DNA of 46,835 bases from Peribacillus butanolivorans (GCF_001273755.1 NZ_LGYA01000007.1:59938-106772), one strand, 5' to 3'. Positions 35,252-43,623 are shown, counted from the stretch's first letter. A program made the numbers and translations. Notes: generated by a model from the letters alone, not told the origin.

Positions 35252-35418
35252 TCTAGCTTTGTTTCTTTCCCCTTAACTTCTTCATAATCTGGCTTTTTCA
35301 TATCCAATCCTAATCGGTCACCTTCTCCACTTCCCGGCATCTCACTCATTTCTTCATACGAATTTCCAAGCTTTTCATAATAATAATATGGAGTAAGTTC
35401 ACGATCTGGATCATCCAT
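35245..35418 (-). CDS. Hypothetical acidic C-terminal fragment
   Basis: A 57-residue frame beginning MDDPDRELTPYYYYEKLGNS, rich in Glu, Met and Gly and ending KETKLEE, followed at once by a strong terminator. The frame stays open upstream without a start (YIQFAFY precedes the Met) to about 35440 and no ribosome site is visible, so this is probably the 3' end of a longer, truncated gene, perhaps from a mobile element. On the plus strand the overlapping region 35390-35516 is open and ends LLPNERKEPFILV, just before the integrase. Function not recognised for either. Confidence 0.45.
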   Translation of the reverse strand: MDDPDRELTPYYYYEKLGNSYEEMSEMPGSGEGDRLGLDMKKPDYEEVKGKETKLEE

Positions 35419-35535
35419 ATAAAAAGCAAATTGAATATACTATCCAGCTTCCTGACATCGAGGAAGTATTGCAACTATTACCTAACGAAAGAAAAGAACC
35501 TTTTATTCTTGTATAACTATAAGGAGATGGTATAG

Positions 35536-36713
35536 ATGGCTTATGTAAGGAAATATCAAACCAAAAAAGGCGAAAGATGGATGTGCGTAGTGGAGAATGG
35601 AATAGATCCTCAAATAGGAAACCGCCGGTGAATTGTTAAAAAAGGATTTATTAAACAGAAAGATGCTCTTAAAGAATTCGAGCGTAAAACAAGTGGTAAA
35701 AAATTTGAAGATACAAATTTAACTTTTGAAGAAGTGACAGAAGACTGGCTTGATGTCTATAGTGAAACAGATGTAAAGATTACTATCCGTGTTAGAAACC
35801 ATGAAATTGAGCATTTAAATCGCAATTTTGCTAAATATAAGATCAAAGATATTACTAAAAGAATGTATCAAAATGCATTAAATGATTTGAAGAAGAAAGA
35901 ACAGCTTGCTCATAATACCATTTCTGGTATACACGGAACAGCAAGGATGATATATAAAAGAGCAATGGAACAAGACCTATTATTAGCTGATCCAACAGAG
36001 TATGCTTTCGTTCCGAAAGATAAAAAGACAGTTGAGGATATTGAAAATAAGAAAGTCGAAGATGAATTTTTAAAAAATATGAGTTAAAGACATTCTTAGA
36101 TACAGCCAAAACACAGGGTGAAATTGATGACTATGTAATTTTTTTAACGTTATCCTGGACAGGCCATAGAGCTAGTGAATTAGTAGCACTTAAGTGGAAA
36201 GACATTGATTTTGAAGAAAATGCGATCAATATTACAAAGACCTACTATAATCCAAGAAATAATACCAAAGATTATAAATTGCTTCCTCCCAAGACTAACG
36301 GTTCAATACGTAAGATTGATGTGGAAGATGAAGTTATTAATCCCCTCCATAAACATAGATTGAAGCAAAAAGAAATCAAACTACAAGTTGGCAAAGAGTA
36401 TTATGATAAAGATTTTGTTTTTGGAAGATTAAATGCTCCTTATTTCGGTTATCCACATTTTATTAAGACTATAGAAAATCGAATGGAAAGCTTGTTAACA
36501 AAAACGCGAGCTATTAACAAACGATTAACACCTCACTCCTTAAGACACACCCATACATCTTTGTTAGCAGAAGCTGGTGTTGAATTACTTCAAATTATGG
36601 ATCGACTTGGTCACACAGAAGATGAAACAACTACACAAGTTTATTTACACATTACAAAAGACCGAAAAAAAGAAGCTTCTCAAAAGTTTGCTCAACTAAT
36701 GAGAAGCCTCTAA
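35536..36713 (+). pseudogene. int: Tyrosine recombinase (phage/island integrase), broken
   Basis: The original gene would encode about 391 residues. It starts at an ATG with AAGGAGATGG, has an AP2-like arm-binding start (MAYVRKYQTKKGERWMCVVE), a SAM-like core-binding domain and a complete catalytic domain: Arg in TGHRASELVAL, HSLRH, and LGHTEDETTTQVYLHI with the His and Tyr nucleophile. Two lesions inactivate it: a TGA at 35629-35631 where related proteins have Arg (CGA to TGA), and a frameshift near 36075 in an A-run. It ends 93 bases before the groEL stop, tail to tail, the usual place for the integrase of an element that targets the groEL 3' end. Confidence 0.9.
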
Positions 36714-36772
36714 TTTTAATTTCGGATTGGTTCGGGCACTTTTTCGGCACCTAAAATGATGTTTCTACCTAC

Positions 36773-36795
36773 AAACCCTTAATATATAAGGGTTT
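36773..36795 (-). terminator. groEL terminator-like hairpin
   Basis: Nine-bp stem AAACCCTTA (36773-36781 with 36787-36795), five-base loop, 12 bases after the groEL stop. A related hairpin lies at 16806-16827 beside the second copy of the groEL end. Confidence 0.7.
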
Positions 36796-36805
36796 TATAG
36801 ATCAA

Positions 36806-36822
36806 ATTACATCATGCCGCCC
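36806..36822 (-). other. Proximal attachment-site core in the groEL 3' end
   Basis: ATTACATCATGCCGCCC, the last five codons and stop of groEL plus one base, identical to 16837-16853 in the same orientation. Because the core ends with the gene, insertion leaves GroEL intact. The broken integrase lies directly on the island side. Confidence 0.7.
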
Positions 36823-38444
36823 ATTCCGCCCATGCCACCCATATCAGGCATGCCCATGCCACCAGCGCCAGCAGGTTCTGGTTTGTCAGCAACAACAGCT
36901 TCTGTTGTTAAGAACATTGCAGCAACAGAACCAGCGTTTTGTAGAGCTGAACGAGTTACTTTAGTAGGATCCACGATACCAGATGCGATCATGTTAACCC
37001 ATTCGCCAGTAGCTGCATTGAAGCCAGTTCCAACTGCTTCACCTTTAAGGCGTTCTACGATTACAGAGCCTTCAAGTCCAGCATTGTGAGCGATTTGGCG
37101 TACAGGCTCTTCGATAGCACGAAGAACGATTTTCACGCCTGTTGCTACGTCGCCTTCCGCTTGAATTTCTGCCACTTTATTGTATACGTTTAGAAGAGCT
37201 GTACCACCACCGGCTACGATACCTTCTTCAACAGCAGCACGAGTAGAGTTCAATGCATCTTCAATACGAAGTTTACGTTCTTTTAATTCTGTTTCAGTAG
37301 CTGCACCGACTTTGATTACTGCTACACCACCAGCTAATTTAGCAAGGCGTTCTTGTAATTTTTCACGGTCGAATTCAGAAGTTGTTTCTTCTAATTGAAC
37401 ACGGATTTGGTTTACACGAGCTTGAATTTGAGCTGTATCTCCAGATCCTTCAACGATAGTTGTGTTTTCTTTTGTAACAACCACTTTAGACGCACGTCCT
37501 AAAGATTCGATTGTTGCAGATTTAAGGTCAAGTCCGATTTCTTCAGTGATTACTTCGCCGCCTGTAAGAGCTGCGATGTCTTCAAGCATTGCTTTACGAC
37601 GATCACCGAATCCAGGAGCTTTAACCGCAACTGCATTGAATGTTCCACGAAGTTTGTTCACAACAAGAGTTGCAAGCGCTTCGCCTTCTACATCTTCAGC
37701 AATCAATAATAGTGGTTTTCCTTGTTGAACAACTTGCTCAAGTACAGGAAGGATTTCTTGGATATTCGTTACTTTTTTATCCGTGATTAAGATATATGGA
37801 TTGTCTAAAACAGCTTCCATTTTATCTGAATCTGTAACCATGTAAGGGGAAGCATATCCACGGTCGAACTGCATACCTTCTACAACGTCCAATTCAGTTG
37901 TGAAACCTTTAGACTCTTCGATTGTAATGACGCCGTCGTTACCAACACGTTCCATAGCTTCAGCAATCAGTTGTCCTACTTCTTCATCAGCTGAAGAGAT
38001 AGCAGCAACTTGTGCAATCGATTCTTTGTTTTCAACAGGTTGAGAAATGGCTTTTAATTCTGCAATTGCAGTATTAACCGCTTTTTCAATTCCTTTACGG
38101 ATACCCATTGGGTTAGCACCAGCTGTTACGTTTTTAAGACCTTCACGGATCATTGCTTGCGCTAGAACCGTTGCAGTAGTTGTACCGTCACCAGCTACGT
38201 CGTTTGTTTTGCTTGCTACTTCAGCAACCAATTTCGCACCCATGTTTTCGAATGCATCTTCTAATTCGATTTCTTTAGCGATTGTTACACCGTCATTTGT
38301 GATAAGCGGTGAACCGAATTTTTTCTCAAGAACCACGTTACGACCTTTTGGTCCAAGCGTTACTTTAACTGCATCTGCAAGTGCGTCCACACCACGAAGC
38401 ATTGAGCGGCGTGCTTCTTCACTAAATTTAATTTCTTTAGCCAT
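36807..38444 (-). CDS. groEL: Chaperonin GroEL (Hsp60)
   Basis: A 545-residue subunit of the 14-mer chaperonin that folds proteins in the cytoplasm with GroES and ATP. Family landmarks: KVTLGPKGRNVVLEKKFG near the N terminus, the ATP site GDGTTTATVLAQAM, catalytic Asp in the equatorial domain (TGEWVNMIASGIVDPTKV region) and the C-terminal Gly-Met tail ending GGMGGMM. Standard length. ATG at 38444 with GGGAGGTAC. It lies 59 bases after groES in the same transcript, under CIRCE control. Its last codons coincide with the island's attachment core. Confidence 0.99.
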   Translation of the reverse strand: MAKEIKFSEEARRSMLRGVDALADAVKVTLGPKGRNVVLEKKFGSPLITNDGVTIAKEIELEDAFENMGAKLVAEVASKTNDVAGDGTTTATVLAQAMIREGLKNVTAGANPMGIRKGIEKAVNTAIAELKAISQPVENKESIAQVAAISSADEEVGQLIAEAMERVGNDGVITIEESKGFTTELDVVEGMQFDRGYASPYMVTDSDKMEAVLDNPYILITDKKVTNIQEILPVLEQVVQQGKPLLLIAEDVEGEALATLVVNKLRGTFNAVAVKAPGFGDRRKAMLEDIAALTGGEVITEEIGLDLKSATIESLGRASKVVVTKENTTIVEGSGDTAQIQARVNQIRVQLEETTSEFDREKLQERLAKLAGGVAVIKVGAATETELKERKLRIEDALNSTRAAVEEGIVAGGGTALLNVYNKVAEIQAEGDVATGVKIVLRAIEEPVRQIAHNAGLEGSVIVERLKGEAVGTGFNAATGEWVNMIASGIVDPTKVTRSALQNAGSVAAMFLTTEAVVADKPEPAGAGGMGMPDMGGMGGMGGMM

Positions 38445-38503
38445 TTATAAGTACCTCCCTAAAATTTTAAGAAAATTTTCGTTCAGTTAAGTATGATGTA
38501 TAA

Positions 38504-38788
38504 TTAGCCAATAACAGCTAAAATGTCGCTTTCACGTAAAATTAAGTATTCAGTATCTTCGTATTTCACTTCAGTACCAGCATATTTTGAGAAGATAATT
38601 AGATCGCCTTGGGCAACCTCTAAAGCAACACGTTCGCCATTTTCAAGAACACGGCCTGTACCAACTGCTACGACCTTACCTTCTTGTGGCTTTTCTTTTG
38701 CAGTATCAGGAAGAACAATACCGCTTGCCGTTTTTTCTTCAGATTGAACTAGTTCAATAATAACGCGATCACCTAATGGTTTTAACAA
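38504..38788 (-). CDS. groES: Co-chaperonin GroES (Hsp10)
   Basis: A 94-residue subunit of the heptameric lid of GroEL. Starts LKPLGDRVIIELVQSEEKT and contains the mobile loop EEKTASGIVLPDTAKEKPQ and the dome-loop region. A longer frame runs upstream to 38851 through the CIRCE element, but the family start is a TTG at 38788 with GAGGAGG nine bases before it, which gives the normal 94 residues. First gene of the groESL operon. Confidence 0.97.
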   Translation of the reverse strand: MLKPLGDRVIIELVQSEEKTASGIVLPDTAKEKPQEGKVVAVGTGRVLENGERVALEVAQGDLIIFSKYAGTEVKYEDTEYLILRESDILAVIG

Positions 38789-38834
38789 GTGAAACAACCT
38801 CCTCATATTCTCTTGATAATTTGCTTTATGATTA

Positions 38835-38861
38835 TTAGCACTCTTCATCATCGAGTGCTAA
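38835..38861 (-). promoter_or_regulatory. CIRCE operator (HrcA binding site)
   Basis: Exact consensus TTAGCACTC-N9-GAGTGCTAA between the groESL promoter and the groES start. HrcA bound here represses groESL until heat shock. Confidence 0.98.
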
Positions 38862-38871
38862 CACATTTATA

Positions 38872-38900
38872 ATATTAAATAAACCGAGCCTTTTTTGCAA
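38872..38900 (-). promoter_or_regulatory. groESL promoter
   Basis: Minus strand: -35 TTGCAA (38895-38900), 17-base spacer, -10 TAATAT (38872-38877), with CIRCE starting about ten bases downstream. Confidence 0.75.
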
Positions 38901-38997
38901 GTATCTTATCGAAAATTTTTTATTAATTTCTGATAAATTCCGGGTATACTACTTTAAGATAATGTTTCTTTTAACAAAGGAGATGAAATGTTCTCTT

Positions 38998-39105
38998 ATG
39001 CGTACGTTTAAGTGGAGTTCTGTCTCATTATTTGATACCATTTTGGAGTATACGTTTAGAGATTGTCCCCATGTCAGGACCGTTATAAGAGAAATGGCGG
39101 ACTAA
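38998..39105 (+). CDS. Possible 35-codon small frame upstream of ydiL
   Basis: MRTFKWSSVSLFDTILEYTF.. ending HVRTVIREMAD, stopping 19 bases before the ydiL start. An AAAGGAGATG site lies upstream but is better spaced for a different 7-codon frame (MFSYAYV) that overlaps it. It could be a small protein, a leader, or chance. I do not recognise it. Confidence 0.3.
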   Translation: MRTFKWSSVSLFDTILEYTFRDCPHVRTVIREMAD

Positions 39106-39124
39106 ATAAAAGGAGTTTTCATTT

Positions 39125-39850
39125 TTGAAAAAAGAATATTGGTTCGTCATCATCACTTACATAGCCATGCAGTTATCCAGTATTGTTGGGATGCCTATTT
39201 TCATGCTGATTGGATCTTTAAGCGAAATGCCTGCTGATGAACTCAAAGTTAAAGCGGCAGCATACTGGATTGTATTCAGCTTTCTCGCAGCTCTAACACT
39301 GATTTTAATTTTGATGAGAAAAGATATGAGGGAAAGAATAGACACACGTAATCAAGCTTCAATCCCTACGTCTATATTGTGGGCGATAGCAGGTGTATTT
39401 CTGGCTCTTATTGCTCAAAGCTTAGCTGGAAGCATTGAACAAATGTTCGGGGTGAAGTCTGAATCTGAAAATACGCAGAATCTTATTTCACTCATATACG
39501 AAGTCCCAATGGTCATTTTCGTGACTTCAGTAATTGGACCTATTTTGGAAGAAATCCTTTTCCGGAAAATCATTTTCGGGTCACTTAATAAACGCTTTAA
39601 TTTCTTTATTTCAGCTTTAATCAGCTCAGTTATTTTCGGCTTGGCGCATGGTGAACTCGAACATCTTCTTTTATATACAGCAATGGGCTTCACCTTTGCA
39701 TTTCTTTATGCGCAAACAGGTCGTATCCTTGTGTCGATGGTGGCACATATTGCAATGAATACCCTTGTTATCATCCTTCAAGTGTTATATAGAGAAGATA
39801 TTGAGAAAATGCTAGATACTGCACAGGCCTTTATCGGAGGTTTATTATGA
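39125..39850 (+). CDS. ydiL: CPBP-family intramembrane metalloprotease (YdiL-like)
   Basis: A 241-residue membrane protein of the CAAX-protease/bacteriocin-processing (Abi) family with about seven or eight hydrophobic segments. Three catalytic motifs are present: EEILFRKIIF (Glu-Glu-x3-Arg), FGLAHGELEH (His) and HIAMNTLV (His/Asn). The start is a TTG at 39125 with AAAGGAG. It overlaps ydiK by four bases and is divergent from groESL, as in B. subtilis. Natural substrate unknown. Confidence 0.93.
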   Translation: MKKEYWFVIITYIAMQLSSIVGMPIFMLIGSLSEMPADELKVKAAAYWIVFSFLAALTLILILMRKDMRERIDTRNQASIPTSILWAIAGVFLALIAQSLAGSIEQMFGVKSESENTQNLISLIYEVPMVIFVTSVIGPILEEILFRKIIFGSLNKRFNFFISALISSVIFGLAHGELEHLLLYTAMGFTFAFLYAQTGRILVSMVAHIAMNTLVIILQVLYREDIEKMLDTAQAFIGGLL

Positions 39851-40062
39851 AACGTCGTCAATCACCACTATTTATCGGTATCATCTATTCAGCCTTAGGA
39901 GCCCTTTTTACGGCTATCGCAATCCAAACCGTCAATTCATCAGGATGGGGAATCTTTGCCTACATACTCGTACTTATTGCAACTCTTGACTTTGGGTCAG
40001 GGTTACGTATGATCATGCTGCACTTTAAAATTAAATCCGCAAACAATAAGAAGAAAAAATAA
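39847..40062 (+). CDS. ydiK: Small two-helix membrane protein (YdiK-like, DUF4305)
   Basis: 71 residues: a short basic N terminus (MKRRQSP), two hydrophobic helices (about 10-30 and 35-57) and a Lys-rich tail. Translation is coupled to ydiL through a four-base overlap (ATGA). Position and length match B. subtilis ydiK. Function unknown; it may assist or regulate YdiL (inference from coupling). Confidence 0.88.
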   Translation: MKRRQSPLFIGIIYSALGALFTAIAIQTVNSSGWGIFAYILVLIATLDFGSGLRMIMLHFKIKSANNKKKK

Positions 40063-40090
40063 AAAACGCTGCGAAGACGCAGCGTTTTTT
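40061..40090. terminator. Bidirectional terminator between ydiK and rex
   Basis: Perfect 13-bp stem AAAAAACGCTGCG (40061-40073 with 40078-40090), loop AAGA, with A and T runs on both sides. It can serve both ydiK (plus) and rex (minus, stop at 40091). Confidence 0.95.
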
Positions 40091-40750
40091 TTATTCCTCT
40101 AATGCAACTTCTTCTACCACAGGATAATGCTTTAAAAAGTAGATGAGAGACTGAAGCTCTACGGCCAAGTCAATATGGTGAACTCTTATAGACGGCGGTA
40201 CAGTCAGCCGAGCAGGAGTGAAATTCAATATTCCTTTAATATCAGCTTTAACTAAACGATCGGTTATCGTTTGAGCCACTTGGGCAGGTACTGTCAAAAT
40301 AGCTGCTGTAATATTATTTTCCTGCAAAAGGGTATCTATTTGGTCCATATGATAGATTGGTACATCAGCAATTCGCTTTCCAACCTTATCTTCAGAAACT
40401 TCAAATGCCATTTCAATTTTTGTATTATTATTTTTCAAAAAATTGTAATTTAAAAAAGCGGTCCCTAAATTCCCTACTCCAATTAAAGCGACTTTTGTCA
40501 ATTCATCTTGATCTAGTGTTTTTCTGAAGAAGGATAGTAAATAATTCACATTATAGCCGTAGCCCTTTTTTCCAAGCGCGCCAAAGTAGGAAAAATCACG
40601 GCGAATTGTAGCCGAATCAACTTTTACAGCTTCGCTAAGCTCTGCCGAGGATACTCTTTGTTTACCTGAGGAATGTAAGTTCTTTAAAAATCGATAATAT
40701 AAGGGCAACCTTTTGGCCGTTGCCTGCGGTATCTTTGGGTCATGGTTCAT
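40091..40750 (-). CDS. rex: Redox-sensing transcriptional repressor Rex
   Basis: A 219-residue dimeric repressor that senses the NADH/NAD+ ratio and controls fermentative and respiratory genes. N-terminal winged HTH (AKRLPLYYRFL, then VSSAELSEAVKVDSATIRRDFSYFG). A C-terminal Rossmann domain has the NADH motif VGVGNLGTAFLNY and ends in a domain-swapped helix (LAVELQSLIYFLKH). Length close to the B. subtilis protein. In B. subtilis the tatAy-tatCy genes follow rex; here none are present between rex and ydiK. Confidence 0.97.
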   Translation of the reverse strand: MNHDPKIPQATAKRLPLYYRFLKNLHSSGKQRVSSAELSEAVKVDSATIRRDFSYFGALGKKGYGYNVNYLLSFFRKTLDQDELTKVALIGVGNLGTAFLNYNFLKNNNTKIEMAFEVSEDKVGKRIADVPIYHMDQIDTLLQENNITAAILTVPAQVAQTITDRLVKADIKGILNFTPARLTVPPSIRVHHIDLAVELQSLIYFLKHYPVVEEVALEE

Positions 40751-40784
40751 CGTTCTTCCCCGCCTTCACACATGCTTTTCAAAC

Positions 40785-41294
40785 TTATTCTTCTTTATCT
40801 GTTTGATTCAACTGTCTTTTGTAATCGCTACTAGACACCCCACCTGTTTTCTCCACTAAAAATGTAGGCCCGATTACCATTCCTTTATCAATAGCCTTAC
40901 ACATATCGTAGACAGTTAAAGCGGTCACAGATGCAGCTGTTAACGCTTCCATTTCAACACCTGTACTCCCTTTTGTCTTGGCTTCTGTTTCTATTTTAAG
41001 CCTATAACCTTGTTCTTCTTTTACCCAATCAAAGGCTATATTGACCCCTTGTAGAGAAATAGGGTGACACATCGGGATTATATTGGATGTATTTTTGCTT
41101 GCCATGATGCCTGCAACCTGTGCAACTGACAGAACATCACCTTTTTTCATTTTCTGGTTCGTAATTTTTTCATATATTTCATCGTTCAATAAGATACTCG
41201 ATTGAGCTGTTGCCGTCCGAATGGTTTCAGGCTTCGCACTCACATCAACCATTTTAGCTCTGCCTTGTTCATTAAAATGCGTTAAGTCCCCCAT
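40785..41294 (-). CDS. moaC: Cyclic pyranopterin monophosphate synthase MoaC
   Basis: A 169-residue enzyme of molybdenum cofactor synthesis, acting after MoaA to form cyclic pyranopterin monophosphate. Motifs: LTHFNEQGRAKMVDVSAKPET at the N terminus (given in part as AKMVDVSAKPET), NIIPMCHPI with the active-site His, and GSTGVEMEALTAASVTALTVYD with the Glu/Met core. C-terminal catalytic Lys/Asp region DMCKAIDKGM is intact. It stands 34 bases before rex in the same direction. ATG at 41294 with AGGAGGGG. Confidence 0.97.
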   Translation of the reverse strand: MGDLTHFNEQGRAKMVDVSAKPETIRTATAQSSILLNDEIYEKITNQKMKKGDVLSVAQVAGIMASKNTSNIIPMCHPISLQGVNIAFDWVKEEQGYRLKIETEAKTKGSTGVEMEALTAASVTALTVYDMCKAIDKGMVIGPTFLVEKTGGVSSSDYKRQLNQTDKEE

Positions 41295-41424
41295 TAATAA
41301 CCCCTCCTAAATCATACACTATTATTCCACATTATGTAACAGCTTGTTTTTGCCTAAACCTCAGCTGTTGCCGATAATTACTATAATACGTTACACTAAC
41401 AATAATCAATTGAGGTGAAAATTT

Positions 41425-43344
41425 ATGATTTTATTACAAATCAATCAACTATCCAAATATTACGGGGCTGAACTTATTTTATCAAATATGAAGCTCGAAG
41501 TTCAAAATAAAGATCGAATTGCCCTAGTTGGCCGAAACGGCGCTGGAAAATCAACTCTACTAAAAATCATAGCCGGACAACTTTCCCATGATGGCGGTGA
41601 GATCATCAAACCCAAAGGCGTCACTATTGGCTATATGGCACAGGATACAGGTTTAGAATCTGAACTTTCCATTTGGAATGAGATGCTGACTGTATTCAAA
41701 GACCTGATAGAGCAAGAGAAAGAACTGCGCCGACTTGAGGCCGAAATGGCCAAACCTGACACTTTTGATAACGAAATACTTTACCAAAAGGTGTTAAATG
41801 AATATGACACTTTACAGGTAGCCTTTAAAGAAAAGGGGGGCTATCAATATGAAGCAGATATCCGTTCCGTATTACATGGTCTTCAGTTTGGTGACTTTGA
41901 CTATTCCACTCTCATTTCCACGTTGAGTGGAGGCCAAAAAACACGGCTTGCATTAGGAAAGCTGCTTTTAAAGAAGCCCGATATATTGATTCTCGATGAG
42001 CCAACAAACCATCTGGATATCGAAACTCTCTCCTGGCTTGAACAATATTTACAAAGTTACCAAGGTGCTGTACTTATTGTTTCCCATGACCGCTATTTTC
42101 TAGATAAAGTGGTAAACCAGGTGTATGAAATTTCAAGAAATAATATGAAAAAGTACTATGGTAATTACAGTTCTTATTTAGAAGGAAAAGCGGAAGATTA
42201 TGAACGGGACATGAAGCAATTCGAAAAACAACAAGGTGAAATCGAAAAGCTGCGTGACTTTGTTCAACGTAATATCACAAGAGCTTCGACCACGAAAAGA
42301 GCGCAAAGCAGGCGTAAGCAGCTCGAAAAGATGGACGTATTGGACAGGCCACAAGGTGACGAAAAATCTGCTAATTTTTCCTTCCAAATTGAAAAGCAAA
42401 GCGGAAACGAGGTACTTCATCTTCAAAGCTTAGCTATTGGTTATGAAGGGGAAACAGTATCTAATAATATTAACTCTCGGATGACAAAAGGAGAAAGTAT
42501 TGCCCTTGTCGGTCCAAATGGCGTTGGTAAATCGACGTTATTGAAAACGATTATATCCAAGCTGCCTGCAATTTCTGGCGATTTCCGTTTTGGAACGAAC
42601 GTCGAGGTCAGCTACTACGATCAAGAACAGGCCAATTTGATTTCTAATAAACGCGTACTAAATGAACTATGGGATGATTATCCCCTTAAACCGGAAAAAG
42701 ATATCCGCACAGTACTTGGTAATTTCCTTTTTAGTGGAGATGATGTATTGAAAACCGTTTCGACACTAAGCGGTGGTGAAAAGGCACGGCTTGCTTTAGC
42801 CAAAATGATGATGGAAAAAGGGAATTTTTTAATTCTTGATGAACCAACGAACCATTTAGATCTCGACAGCAAATTAGTGCTTGAAAACGCTTTGATAGAT
42901 TATCCAGGAACCATTCTTTTCGTCTCACATGACCGTTATTTTATAAATCGAATTGCAACAAAGGTCATTGAGCTATCCAAAGACGGCAATGAAGAGTTTC
43001 TCGGCGATTATGATTACTATGTAGAGAAGAAACAAGAGCAAGCAGAAATCGAAGCACTCGAACAACAAAATAAATCAAACACTGTAGAACTAATCGTTGA
43101 AAAGACAAACTACAAAATTGATAAAGAAGCAAAAAAAGCAGAACGCCAGCGAAAACGCCGTATCGAGGAAATCGAAGCAGCCATGGAGCTACTCGAAACT
43201 GAAATAAGCGAGTATAATGTGCTCCTTTGTGACCCAAACGTCTTCCAAGACCATGAAAAGGTAATGGAAGTTCAGACGAAGCTTGATAAAGCACAGGAAA
43301 CATTAGATCAGCATCTTGAAGAATGGGCTGAATTAGAAGATTAA
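41425..43344 (+). CDS. ydiF: ABC-F family ATPase (YdiF-like)
   Basis: A 639-residue soluble twin-ATPase of the ABC-F class, which acts on the ribosome rather than in transport. First domain: GRNGAGKST, LSGGQKTRLALG, ILILDEPTNHLD. Interdomain linker about 235-310 is charged and helical (RASTTKRAQSRRKQLEKM). Second domain: GPNGVGKST, LSGGEKARLALA, LILDEPTNHLD. A C-terminal coiled-coil extension (about 545-639, EAKKAERQRKRRIEE) is present, as in YdiF/Uup-like members. No membrane segments. It is divergent from moaC as in B. subtilis. Whether it rescues stalled ribosomes or protects against an antibiotic cannot be told. Confidence 0.95.
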   Translation: MILLQINQLSKYYGAELILSNMKLEVQNKDRIALVGRNGAGKSTLLKIIAGQLSHDGGEIIKPKGVTIGYMAQDTGLESELSIWNEMLTVFKDLIEQEKELRRLEAEMAKPDTFDNEILYQKVLNEYDTLQVAFKEKGGYQYEADIRSVLHGLQFGDFDYSTLISTLSGGQKTRLALGKLLLKKPDILILDEPTNHLDIETLSWLEQYLQSYQGAVLIVSHDRYFLDKVVNQVYEISRNNMKKYYGNYSSYLEGKAEDYERDMKQFEKQQGEIEKLRDFVQRNITRASTTKRAQSRRKQLEKMDVLDRPQGDEKSANFSFQIEKQSGNEVLHLQSLAIGYEGETVSNNINSRMTKGESIALVGPNGVGKSTLLKTIISKLPAISGDFRFGTNVEVSYYDQEQANLISNKRVLNELWDDYPLKPEKDIRTVLGNFLFSGDDVLKTVSTLSGGEKARLALAKMMMEKGNFLILDEPTNHLDLDSKLVLENALIDYPGTILFVSHDRYFINRIATKVIELSKDGNEEFLGDYDYYVEKKQEQAEIEALEQQNKSNTVELIVEKTNYKIDKEAKKAERQRKRRIEEIEAAMELLETEISEYNVLLCDPNVFQDHEKVMEVQTKLDKAQETLDQHLEEWAELED

Positions 43345-43351
43345 ACATTCG

Positions 43352-43373
43352 GACCGAGTTATTTAACTCGGTC
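43352..43373 (+). terminator. ydiF terminator
   Basis: Nine-bp stem GACCGAGTT (43352-43360 with 43365-43373), loop ATTT, short T tail, just after the ydiF stop. Confidence 0.85.
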
Positions 43374-43406
43374 TTTACATGATGTTTTGAAAAGATCCAC
43401 TCAAAG

Positions 43407-43551
43407 TTATCCACATTTTTATACACAAACAAGTTGTTACTCAATAGCTACTCAATCAATTTATCCACAATATCCACAGAAACTTATGCACTTATCCACA
43501 TAACAACTGGTTATACACAGCGGGTTTGAATAATAAAAAACGTTATCCACA
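43407..43551 (+). other. DnaA-box cluster
   Basis: Six matches to TTATNCACA, all on the plus strand: TTATCCACA at 43407, 43461, 43492 and 43543, and TTATACACA at 43419 and 43511. Two one-mismatch sites lie at 43470 (ATATCCACA) and 43484 (TTATGCACT). This density in 145 bases is far above chance. It lies between ydiF and tsaD; I recall that the gcp (tsaD) locus is one of the DnaA-binding clusters known in B. subtilis, where such clusters titrate DnaA and restrain replication initiation. No dnaA/dnaN or AT-rich unwinding element is near, so it is not oriC. Confidence 0.9.
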
Positions 43552-43578
43552 GAATATTCTATTTTTTTAAAATATGAT

Positions 43579-43618
43579 AAAAAAGACAGGATACCGAAGT
43601 TTGGTATCCTGCCTTTTT
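43579..43618 (-). terminator. Terminator of the tsa operon
   Basis: Stem CAGGATACC (43587-43595 with 43603-43611), loop GAAGTTT, extended by A/T pairs on both sides of one mismatch; T-run on the minus strand. Six bases after the tsaD stop. Confidence 0.9.
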
Positions 43619-43623
43619 TATCG

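Noticed and set aside
38047..38490. 147-codon plus-strand frame opposite groEL
   Set aside because: It is the antisense shadow of groEL, a common effect of its codon pattern.
42965..43444. 159-codon minus-strand frame opposite ydiF
   Set aside because: It overlaps the clearly coding ydiF 3' end, its terminator and the first DnaA boxes.
43407..43551. Chromosomal origin (oriC)
   Set aside because: DnaA boxes are abundant, but no dnaA, dnaN or AT-rich unwinding element is near.
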